Origin: Porphyra umbilicalis
Lineage: Eukaryota; Rhodophyta; Bangiophyceae; Bangiales; Bangiaceae
Reading direction: 5' to 3'
Assembly (NCBI GenBank): GCA_002049455.2
Contig: KV918890.1
Span: forward strand, 62,001 to 126,000
Length of the DNA: 64,000 nucleotides
The translations under genes and the position numbers were made by a program. The notes below the pieces were generated by a model, which was given only the letters and a program-made list of their open reading frames with translations, ran no database searches and had not been told where the DNA came from. Below are positions 34,737 through 44,066 of this stretch, in pieces (position 1 is the first letter of the stretch; each line of letters opens with the position of its first letter).

Positions 34737-36112
34737 GACGCAGGCGTGGGGCAACAGCAGGTGAGCGCCGCACGGGCAGCGTCAGTGGTCGACGCGGGAT
34801 GTGCGGCCTCGACAGCGACTGGGGAGGGCGAAAGGAAGACAGAGGCGCAACGGGTAGCACAGCTCCGCGGCTCTAGCAACAAACAGGCAGCGGCAGCGGC
34901 TGGTTCGGTGTGCCACGCCAGTCTGGCGGCGGGGGCAGGGTCACCAATACGCCCCCCTGCAGCGACTTGGGTCTACGACTCAGCCTGCGAGGCAAGCGGC
35001 AGCAGCGGGCGCACAGGGGCGGGGGCCGTCTAAGACACTGACATGCGGCACTGAAGGTTGGCTGACGGCGACCGGCTCGGCGGGCGGTGGACGAACGGGC
35101 AGCTGATGGTCGAGCGCCTGGCCTCGCCACACACCCAGTGGGCGGTCCGAGAGCGGCACAGGGGAGACTGAGGGCACACACGCTCCAGGCGGCTCGCTGA
35201 CACCCGCGGCACAGTCCGACCTGCGGCTCGACTGGCAGTTGATCGCGCCAGAGCAAGGCGTGGTGTGCAGTGGCTCTGGAGGATCCGCGTTTGGTTTCGT
35301 TTGTCACACCTGAATGTGAAAAACGTAAGCCAAAAGGAATGCAATTGTGGTGCATGATGATAAAAACCTCACTGCATCCGGATCCTCTCACTGAAAGCGC
35401 GTTCACGAAAACACCCTGGACTTGCAAAACGATAAAACTGTTTTCACACGACGAAAGATGTATAGGCAAGTCGAGCACCGCCTCCCGACCAGCGCCGCTT
35501 GGGAGCCCACGTACGAGCGGGAGATCAGAAAAAAGGAGACGAGGAAGGCGGCCATGGGGGCGGTGGTGGCAGTCGCCGACGTGAACACCGCTTGCTGGCG
35601 TAGGGGGCGCTCCGCCCACCGCCACCGCGGCGTCCACCGCGGCCCGCACGAGCGGCAGCCGCTGCCGTCGGGGAGGTACCCGCCCACTGGTGGGTAGCGG
35701 CCGCCAGCGTGCTCCTCGAAGACCAGCGCTTTGTCTTCGTCCGAGGAGGGGTAGGTGATCGCCGTGAGGGGCTCCTGCCGCACCCACCGTAGGGTCAGCA
35801 GCGGCCGCCACCGCAGTGGCGGGCGGCGGCTGCTGTAGCATATCTCTGCTCCCAATTGGCAATTGGCCACAAGTAGCCCCCTTAACGGGCCAAAGCTCAT
35901 GTATTGGAGGAATTGGCCTGTGGCAAGCCCTTTGGGGGGTTACTTCCGCATTGTTCATTTTTTATTGTTTGTTTGCTTGCCTGTCTTATCTGTCTACCGG
36001 CACTCATTACGATCGCTTGTGATCGGACGGTCGATCGACCAGTGCCCTCGTTCATATTAAATCACCATGGGTCCGGGGTCGCCGTCGTGAGCACCACCCG
36101 GCTCCCCATCGG
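34737..36112. other. Intergenic region, no gene seen
   Basis: The 300 bases upstream of the UXS start should contain its promoter; no TATA motif is obvious. A dispersed 70-bp repeat lies at 35389-35458. The stretch 35940-36060 is T-rich and could be the leader of the small frame at 36113. Confidence 0.4.
35389..35458. repeat. Dispersed 70-bp repeat, copy 1
   Basis: CACTGAAAGCGCGTT..GAAAACACCCT..GGACTTGC..AAACGA..GTTTTCACACGACGAAAGA is shared with 63345-63418, with a few substitutions and a 4-base insertion in the other copy. GAAAAC and GTTTTC inside it are inverted. It may be the end of a transposable element. Confidence 0.75.
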
Positions 36113-36286
36113 ATGCCCTTCAACAAAAGGTCTTTCTTCCTCGCCGCGACGGCGATAGAACTCGCTTTATTGCTTGGCTACGGTCGGTCTCAGTACACTG
36201 GTAGTTGCACCAACGTTAATAATACCACAGCTGCCACCGAGGCACCGCCGCCACCATCCGGGCAACCACCGGCCGAAGCTGGCTGA
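36113..36286 (+). CDS. Possible small secreted peptide or 5' exon of a secreted protein
   Basis: The frame encodes 57 residues. The N-terminus is signal-peptide-like: basic MPFNKRS, then hydrophobic FFLAATAIELALLLGYG, then a polar region SQYTGSCTNVNNTT with one Cys and an N-glycosylation-type NNT site, and a Pro-rich end. Base composition is more AT-rich than neighbouring genes, and a T-rich stretch precedes it. The frame stops at 36284 and then continues open with further Cys-containing sequence, so this may be a first exon or a decayed gene. No homologue is recognised. Confidence 0.35.
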   Translation: MPFNKRSFFLAATAIELALLLGYGRSQYTGSCTNVNNTTAATEAPPPPSGQPPAEAG

Positions 36287-38127
36287 GCGGTCTTCGCTTG
36301 CCGCAGTGCAGACTCGAGGCCGAGTTGCGCGATGCGCACGTGCGCTCCGGCGACGCGGTGGATGGGGAGGGGGGGGATGTGGGGCCACAGAGGGGGAGGG
36401 GGGGGGAGAAGCGGTCGATGGCACGGGAGAGCGGGCGGCGGCTTGGAGCGAGAAAAAAGCAGGGGAGTCACGCCGCCGCCGCCGCCGCCGCCGCCACCGC
36501 CGCGGCCACGGCCGCCGCGGCCACGGGCGACACTCACTGCCGTGTGCGGGCGGGCGTCGTGCGCACGGTCGTCCACTGCTCACCGCTGCGTCGTCGGCAG
36601 GTGCGGCGGCAATACCGCCAGCGGCGGTGGGCGCCGCCCCCACCCGCCGCGCGCGGGTGTTGCGGGGACGGACGCGACCACGAAGACCGCAACGCATTCA
36701 GCGCCAACACGATCCCCTGTTTGAAATGTCAAAAACGACGTCCCCCACAGGGCCCGCAGAGCCCGATTCTTGCCAACTACCGCGGAATTGCGACATCATG
36801 GCCGTTCGTGGCCGCGTCCACCTGCAACCACGACCCCGTAAACGCCGCAACTGCCGTCACGTACCACTTTAACCACGATTCTGCTTCCGCGAACCGTACA
36901 GGCGATGAAGACGTCGCCACCCCTAGCATGTTCACATAAAGATGTGGACAGCCCCGGCGTATGTTCCCATCGTGAAGAATGCGCCGGGGGACGTCCTTCA
37001 ACGGCGTAGGGAGCCAAACTGAGGAAAAACCAGCGACGTGAAGCGTAGTCACGAAAGCTGAAAACAGGAACGGGCGACGTAGCCGTCCGCCAAGCAACAC
37101 CCCTACATGGGGTGGTGCTTTTACGGATGCTACGTCTGATTCTCCGGGTCCGCCGCCCGATAGACGGTGCCGGCGGCCCTTCTTATCTACCCACGCGCGG
37201 CCACCCACACGGTCCCACCCCCTTTACAGGCGTCCCCGAAGTGGGGGCAGAGGTCCGCAGATGGGTGCCCACGCAGGCCCCCACAGGGCGCACGCGTCCC
37301 CGCGCCCAGGGGACCAAAACAAATTAAAAGCCCGCCGCTCTAACAGCTGTTAGGGCCCTCCGGCGACGATATGTAGGCGTCGGGTCAAACATGAAGACGT
37401 AAGCAGTACCCACTCGGGCTGAAGGGACCTTTGCCAGCTGAGGAGACTGTCGGCAGGAAGGCGCTTGCAAGAGGTCATGATTGTATCCTTCTCATTGGGG
37501 GATCGGGTGGCGATTGTAGCCCTCTGATTGGGTGTTCTGGAACAAATTTCAGTCACCTCGACCTGGTCGTCTACTCGGCGCGGCGAGAAGTACGAACGTC
37601 GGCATGGTAGAGATAGAGCTAGGGGTAGCGCGAGGGCGACGGGTAGGACTTGGTGGTGGCGTTCGCGACGGGGGGAGCGGAGCGGGGGGCGCCGCGGCCG
37701 GGGTTTGGCGGTCGCCGCAGGGGGAGCGGACGCGGCGGGGATGCGGCGCCCCCCGCTCCGCTCCCCCTGCGGCGACCGCCAAAACCCGGCCCGGCGCTTC
37801 GCGCCGGACCGGCGTGGGGAGGGGGTCGTCGTCAAGGACATGCCGCAGGCGTCGCCAGTAGTCCTTTGCCCGTACCGCACAACGACAGAAGACCATACCA
37901 CCTCCTTGCCTGTAGCAGAAGAATAGATCAAGGCTGAGAGATCAGTTTTAGATTTGACCCCCCCCTGGCGATGCGTCAGTGGCAGTGAGGCTCAATAAAT
38001 TAGAGTAACGTGGGAGCGCAAGGCGTGGGCCCCGGCTGCACTACAAATACCTTTCGGTGCACGCACCTATTAAGGAGCTGTGCGCGCCTGGCACGCGCAG
38101 TGCGCTTGACAGTCCCCTCCCTGGAGG
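36287..38127. other. No confirmed gene
   Basis: The stretch 36440-36640 is GCC-trinucleotide rich and gives long Arg/Pro/Gly frames on both strands. A complex inverted repeat lies at 37671-37789. Nothing else is supported. Confidence 0.35.
37671..37789. repeat. Two overlapping inverted repeats
   Basis: Arm A (37671-37695, GGGGGAGCGGAGCGGGGGGC..) pairs with 37743-37767. Arm B (37697-37729, ..GGCGGTCGCCGCAGGGGGAG..) pairs with 37758-37789. The second arms overlap each other, so only one hairpin can form at a time. Confidence 0.75.
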
Positions 38128-38129
38128 TA

Positions 38130-38261
38130 TAGCCGTTCTCTCAAAAACCTCGCACGCCAACTATTGCACCACTCTGACGAATCGGCCTCTGCGACCCCGT
38201 GAAGGCCGATTTGTCAGAGTGGTGCAACAGTTGGCGTGCGAGGTTTTTGAGAGAACGGCTG
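38130..38261. mobile_element. 132-bp foldback MITE, CAGCCGTTCTC family, copy 2
   Basis: It is palindromic over its whole length, from (T)AGCCGTTCTCTCAAAAAC to GTTTTTGAGAGAACGGCTG, and flanked by TA (38128-38129 and 38262-38263). It has the same length and layout as 30985-31116; the arms have diverged in parallel (CCTCGCACGCC against TCCCGCACTCC). Confidence 0.85.
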
Positions 38262-38263
38262 TA

Positions 38264-38870
38264 AGGGCGACTTACCCCTTATCTTCCATGAGGGGACCCA
38301 GGGGACTGTAAGCACCCAAAACCGGTCCCCTGGCTGCGGTAAGCCATTCGCCTTCCGTCGGATCGATCTCGAGGAACCGGAATCGGGCAGATATGGTTGG
38401 GCTCCGTCGAACGGTCTGAGAACGTCAAAACTTCCCTGGACTTGAGCCTAGTGTGCTTTTCCAGGCCCACACGTCGGAAAAAAGTCCCATTTTCTAGTCC
38501 ACGTTGCGGGAGTACTTAACAAAACGTTTTTGGCGGTCCATTGGTGTGAATCGACAGATTTTAGACTGTCAGTCTTTGTGTCAACACCGCGCACAGCGTG
38601 ATGGGGGGCCCTTGGCAGTGGCCAATGACGGGCCGCAGCTGTGCGGTGGGACCCCGCGCGGCACGTGTTTGGCTTGATGGGCGCCGCCGGTGGTGGATCG
38701 GGCGGCGCCACGTTGCGATTTTGACGTGTTCTTCCGGGCTGACCTTCACTGCTAGTGTCTATTCTACCGCAGCATCATTTGATGCGAATCGCTTCAAATG
38801 ATGCCCATCTTCGGTGCGTTTGTTTTCGTACTTCCCGACCTCTGACGCTTTTTTTTTGACAGCAGAAACA
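38264..38870. other. No gene seen
   Basis: The stretch contains a short palindrome ATCATTTGATGCGAATCGC / GCTTCAAATGATG near 38770-38803. No coding frame is convincing. Confidence 0.35.
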
Positions 38871-38879
38871 GACTCAGCG

Positions 38880-39200
38880 AGGCCTCTCCCCGCTCCACGC
38901 CCCCCCCACCACGGCAACGTGGCTGTACGTGCCCCCGCGCGTGCTCGCGATGATGGAGCCAGCCGGTGTGCACGGTGTCGATGCGTCGCCGAGCGCGCCA
39001 GCGCCCTGAAGGCCAGGGTATTGCGGGCACGTGCCTGGAATAGAATTTGGTGTGGCCTGAGCGTCGGCCAGTCCAGTACCGTTGCTATTCCTCGCCGTGC
39101 ACTCTGCATCCCCAACCTCTCAACCGCCAATCTTTGGAGTTCCCTGGCCTTTAGGACAGGGTCCTCTCTAAGTGTAGTGATGCACACAAATACTTAGATC
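38880..39200 (-). repeat. Dispersed repeat unit, copy C (partial)
   Basis: The block 38890-39035 matches 40470-40620 and 41270-41425 (landmarks CACGGCAACGTGGCTGTACG, GATGCGTCGCCGAGCGCGCC, CTGAAGGCCAGGGTATTG). The block 39140-39200 (CCCTGGCCTTTAGGACAGGG, GTGTAGTGATGCACACA) matches 40720-40780. On the minus strand the family therefore begins CACTACACTT..., a CACTA-like terminus, but no matching opposite end was found. Confidence 0.7.
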
Positions 39201-39968
39201 ACGGTAACAAGCGACAGGGAGGATGGTGTGCCAGAGACGTGACTTTTATAACTACAAGATTAGACCGGGTCCCCTAAGTTGTCCCCCGGTTGCCTGCCTC
39301 ATTGGCGAGACGGGTCTTGGATAAAGTGCACGGCGATGCATACAAAGGCAGTCGCCCGCGCCGGCACAAGTCGGCACGGGCGGCGCCGCATGAAGAAGAG
39401 GTATGGCCGCTAACCTCCCTGTGCCCCCGCCGTAACGCGGCGGCATCGCGGTGGGCGGGAGGGCGGCGCGCGAGAAGAGATGGACGCTGCCGCCCCCAAA
39501 GGCGCGGCAGTGGACGGCGGCGCGGCCGGTCTTGTATCGTCCGGTTGGCCGCCGAACCCATCGACAGGTACATAGGAGGGGGGGGTGCGCGCCAAAGGCA
39601 AGGGCGCGCCCCCCCCCCATCACCAGCAGGTCCAGGCGGGTGACGTCACGCTCCTCCCCCCCCGGCGGCAGGGGCGTGGCGCGCCCCCCCCGCCCCACAA
39701 AGAAGCAACAGCGGCAGTGTCCCGCCGAGTAGTAGCGGCGGCGACGGCCGCGGGGGCGCTTGGCCGTGCGTCCAGCGGCGCGTTCCCTCGCCACGTCAGC
39801 CCGGCGATGGGCGCGACGGGCGCGGGCGGCGCGTCAAATTCGGCGGCAAGCCGCCAGCCGCCCCCAGCTGCTGTGCCCTCGGGCGGCGCCCGCCCGACAG
39901 ACTCGGCACCGGTGACGTGGCGGTTGCGCCGCCGCGGCGCGGCGGCGCGGTGACACACATCGTGCCAG
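39201..39968. other. No gene seen
   Basis: GC-rich sequence with runs of C and G. Frames of up to 180 codons occur on several strands, but none has a recognisable feature. Confidence 0.3.
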
Positions 39969-39998
39969 TTACCGAGCGTGCTGAAGAAAAGTACAAAA

Positions 39999-40780
39999 GC
40001 AGACTTGCTCTCCGCTCCAGAGGTGGCAGTCTGCATTCGTGTCCTCACGGATCTGAGGGCGTGTCAGCGTTGGAAGGGTCACGATGACGCTGAATGCGAA
40101 TAGAGTTACGTGGCTGAGAAGGACTGTCCTGCCAAAAGGGTCACAGGGCCCGGACGGCGCCTGCCGCCCCGAGTTGCGCGCGGCGACCACGTGCAGCGTC
40201 TTCCGGGGTTCGAAGCTCCCACGATGACCCGGGGGTGATCGTGCCTGCGCACCGGCTTCTGCTGCGGCGGCGCGTCGGCGGTTGCTGACGCCATCTACCG
40301 GCGCAGTTACATGCGCCCCGTCGCACGGCGGTCGATCTGCACCGCCCACCCGTGTGCCGTCTCGGCCACCCGCAGGTGCGCTGCGCGGCGGGGTGACGGC
40401 CCCGCCCGTGGGCGTTGCACCACGGCGGCGGGCCGCCGCCGCTGCGGTGGCGGCAGCGGCACCCCTTTCCCCGCCCCGGGCCCCCCCCGCCACGGCAACG
40501 TGGCTGTACGTGCCCCCGTGCGTCCTCGCGGCCATGGACCCGTCCGGCTTGCCCGATGTCGATGCGTCGCCGAGCGCGCCACCGCCCTGAAGGCCAGGGT
40601 ATTGCACGCGCGTGCCTGGGATTCTGCAACGACGGAACACTCTGAATAAGATCGCTGGCCTTGAGATATTTTCCGGAATAACCTGCATTTGCAGATCGTC
40701 AAGGGGGGTACAGTCTTTTCCCTGGCCTTTAGTACAGGGTGCTCTCAAAGTGTAGTGATGCACACATATACTTAGAACAA
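39999..40780 (-). repeat. Tandem repeat unit, copy A, with open minus-strand frame
   Basis: This duplicates copy B with an offset of about 785 bases. The minus frame is open from 40817 to 39969 (282 codons from ATG). The product is Ala/Arg/Gly-rich, with phrases THGGTYSHVAVAGG, TGGAVTPPRSAP and VTLFAFSVIVTLPTLTRPQI. The peptide aligns with that of copy B, and the length differences are whole codons. I do not recognise the protein. The copy ends with the CACTACACTT-type minus-strand terminus near 40760. Confidence 0.65.
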
Positions 40781-40783
40781 GGG

Positions 40784-41430
40784 ACTTCCTCTCCGTTTCA
40801 GAGGTGGCAGTCTGCATTCGTGTCCTCAGGGATCTGAGGGCGTGTCAGCGTCGGAAGGGTCGCGATGACGCTAAAAGCGAATGGAGTTACGTGGCTGAGA
40901 AGGACTGTCCTGCCACAAGGGTCACTGGGCCCGGACGGCGCCTGCCCCCCTGCCTCCCCCCACCGCCCCGAGTTGCGCGCGGCGACCGACTTCCGGGGTT
41001 CGAAGCGCCCACGATGAACCGCGGGTGATCGTGCCTGCGCGCCAGCTTCTGTTGCGGCGGCGCGTCGGCGCTTGCTGACGCCATCTACCGGTGCGGTTAG
41101 AGGCGCCCCGTCGCGCGGCGATCGATCCCACCCGCCCGCCGGTGCGCCGTGTTGGCCGCCCCACCCGCTGCGTGCAGGTGCGCTGCGCGGCGGGGTGACG
41201 GCCCCGCCCGTGAGCGTTGCGCCACCCCGGCGGGCCGCCGCCGCTGCGGTGGCGGCGGCGGCACCCCTTTCCTCGCCCCACGCCCCCCCCGCCACGGCAA
41301 CGTGGCTGTACGTGTCCCCGTGTGTGCTCGCGGCCATGCAGCCGGCCGGCGTGGACGGTGTCGATGCGTCGCCGAGCGCGCCAGCGCCCTGAAGGCCAGG
41401 GTATTGCACGCACGTGCCTGGAATCCTGTA
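40784..41430 (-). repeat. Tandem repeat unit, copy B, with open minus-strand frame
   Basis: The minus frame is open from 41448 to 40798 (216 codons, no ATG at its head), giving THGDTYSHVAVAGG, LTGGAVTPPRSAP and VTPFAFSVIATLPTLTRPQI. Nucleotide identity with copy A is about 85-90% by eye. Whether the frame is translated is unknown; it may be part of a DNA transposon. Confidence 0.65.
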
Positions 41431-41626
41431 GGTTCCTTTGCTATCCACCCCTGGATAAGAACGAGACAGCTTTGCACTGCCAGGAAGGGCGATTCTGCCG
41501 TCTTCTGCACGAAAAAAGAGGGCTACTTCGGTCCCTGTCAGGCGACGACAAGGGTGGACAGCACTGGAGAAAGACTGTAAATATGGAAAACTGCAAGGAC
41601 CTTTCTAAATCACCCCCGATCATGTA

Positions 41627-41757
41627 CAGTGCGTTCTCGTTATAAGAGAATCGTTTACAAAAGAATATGGGTCGCGAGTCTTCCATTCCAGTCCGTGTGG
41701 GCCACTTTTTCTCCATATTGAGCCGAATCAGCTGTCTCTTATAACGAGAACGCACTG
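41627..41757. mobile_element. 131-bp MITE (pogo/Tigger-like ends), second copy
   Basis: The ends CAGTGCGTTCTCGTTATAAG and CTTATAACGAGAACGCACTG are exact inverted repeats flanked by TA. It differs from the nested copy at 3257-3387 by only a few bases, so the family was active fairly recently. Confidence 0.9.
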
Positions 41758-41773
41758 TAGCATGAAGCCACTG

Positions 41774-41949
41774 TATTGCTGTCTTCCCAATTTTGGCCGA
41801 TCCCGTCGATGCCAAGAGGGGTGATCAACAGTGTGAAACAGCGTCTCAGCCATCCACCCAGCCGGATAAAGTCGATTAACCAATGGGCAGTTGACCCAGC
41901 CCCCTTCTTGACTTTGACCACATCGGCCAAAATTGGGAAGACAGCAATA
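41774..41949. mobile_element. 176-bp MITE, TTGCTSTCTTCCC family, copy 2
   Basis: TATTGCTGTCTTCCCAATTT opens it and AATTGGGAAGACAGCAATA closes it. It is about 88% identical by eye to 32028-32204. It lies 16 bases from the preceding MITE. Confidence 0.88.
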
Positions 41950-42024
41950 GCACATGGTACGGAATGTGGTTTAGTCATGCCTTAACATATGAACTCCGTC
42001 AAACTTATAATGTCATGCCATCTA

Positions 42025-42992
42025 TGGTGCTTTGCTGAGAAATGGAGCATGCATGTTTGCGAGTGCAAACGTTTGCCGAGGTGGACCGATGTCAGGATGT
42101 CCATCAGATCGTCTCTCACCTGGCTTGAGGGGACCGATAGCGTCCCAAGTGCAATTGCACCTGGCATCACCGGCGAAAGCCACAGCCACCAACTGGCACA
42201 TCGTAAGACGTGGGACTGAGGGCTCATCATGCAGCCAATGACTTCTCATTATTCAATGTCAAGAACACTGCCCAAACCCTGTCAGAATACCGGTTCAATG
42301 AATGTGATCACGCGCCCATTGGCTGCGTCAGGCGGCCTAGTTTCACAGTATTTGAGCCGGCTCTCCACGGTCCACAAGACAGAGACTGCGCACCTGTGCC
42401 ATCTGGTGCCCCAGAAGAAACGCAGGTGGGCTGGATCCAGTCACTGCTGTACCCTTCATCGATGGTGATTGGTCAAAAGAATGTCAGTGACACGTCTCGA
42501 TGTCAATAAACAAAGGCGATCTACTGGTCACGGAGCTCACGTGTTCGGAGGGCCAATGAACGGCCCGAACGGAGAGAAAAGAATTGCAAGAACTCCTCAA
42601 ACGTCATGCATGTTCGGAGGCCGATTCAGCCTCTGCGAGCAAACATGAGGGGCCGGTTAGGGGGGACGCTCCTGACGGCACCGCTGTGGCCGGTGGCTTA
42701 AGAAGTCTTGTCCTGATTAGGCTGTCAGCGTGCATGTTCTGGCATCGTTTCACAAAGACCACCGCGGGTGTCAGCAGGTACTTGCCACCGGGTCACTCAG
42801 AGTGCAGTTTTCCAGCTCTTGTCAGCCGTTGTCGGCCCAAGGGCCCGGCGAACCTGGTCGGGATGCTTGACATGTCACACATCACCCGGAAGTATCATGG
42901 GTCTCCCCACAGCACGGGTCAATGCTCGCAGTGGTCGGGTGTGCATGTTTGTTTGCGCAAACGTGCATGCTCCATTTCTCAGCAAAGCACCA
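42025..42992. mobile_element. 968-bp non-autonomous DNA transposon, TGGTGC-terminus family
   Basis: Terminal inverted repeats of about 37 bp (TGGTGCTTTGCTGAGAAATG.. at the left) have one mismatch and are flanked by TA at 42023-42024 and 42993-42994. The subterminal regions repeat GCATGCA(T/C)GTTTGC and related GCATGTTCGG phrases, possible transposase-binding sites. No transposase frame is seen. The ends resemble those of 31347-31974. Confidence 0.88.
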
Positions 42993-43154
42993 TATGCTTG
43001 AAAGTGGTGATGTATGTTTATTGGCTGGTTTGTAACAGAGTACAGAGTTCTCCTCTTTTGAAGCAGGACTTTAGTTCTGCATGCAGGGTTTAACGTGCGC
43101 CACCTTGTTTACACGCATGCATAGTGCCATTCTTTCTTGTTCTTCCTGCGAGTA

Positions 43155-43553
43155 TTGCTGATCCCCGAATTTTGTCCTGGTGGACAAAGACTGACTTGCG
43201 GACCGACTCTCTCCACCAATCAGATGCGCCCCTGGGACTGACTTGGTGCTCCTGATTGCTTACATGTGCCCATGGAGCCTGGAAATCAACATCAGCTCCG
43301 CTTCTTTTCTGCACTTCTGGCAAGGAGACAGTAGAAAATCTCAAGATCTCGCGTGGGCAGCTTGCTCCGTGCCAAGAAAAGCGGATCAAGCGGCAACAAA
43401 CAGTGAGTTCTGCTCGATGCAAGGTTCTGGCACCGAATGCGGGCTTTCTATTGGCTTCGATGCCTTCTTACTGTCGTTTTAAACCAATAGAGTGCTCTTA
43501 ATCAGAGTCAGTCTCTGTCTTTGTCCCCCAGGACAAAATTCGGGGATCAGCAA
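43155..43553. mobile_element. 399-bp non-autonomous DNA transposon, TTGCTG-terminus family, copy B (uninterrupted)
   Basis: Same ends and body as 2907-3442, flanked by TA at 43153-43154 and 43554-43555. At 43496-43506 it reads GCTCTTAATCAGAG, where copy A carries the 131-bp insertion, so this is the empty-site version. Confidence 0.9.
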
Positions 43554-43981
43554 TACCAGTTCAGTTGAGACTTACCAGGTCTACGGTAGTAGTTCGAGGC
43601 CTTATCCGCACCCACCTGAGATAGGAGCGCCGGTAAGGCGGTATTGGACTGGAAGTGGCTCGGTTAGGGCACTCTGGATGCCGTTCCATAAGTAGCTGCG
43701 CTACTGCCAACTCCACCGGCCATTTGGTACCTGTCGCGCCGCGACGCCTGATACGCGGCCCTGCCGGCCGCCGCCGCGACGACGCTGTCCGACACGCGTC
43801 AGCCCCGCCGACGCCGCGACTGCTCAGGCGGCTTCTCGCAGCCGCCCCACCCCCCCCCCCCCTCCCCCAGAGAGACCCGCCGCCCCCCCTGCCCCCACAC
43901 CCCCCCCCTCCCCATATCCCTTTTTGTCGTAGCCGCTTGGGCATCCACCCTGCCAGCCGCCCGCACCGGTGGGCGCCCCCC

Positions 43982-44020
43982 ATGTCGACCGCGTCGGGCA
44001 TTGACGGGGCGGGTCAGTCG

Positions 44021-44066
<46 letters not shown>

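Noticed and set aside
40200-40230. GGTTCGAAGC, tRNA B-box-like (also near 40990)
   Set aside because: No cloverleaf or A box around it; it is part of the tandem repeat units.
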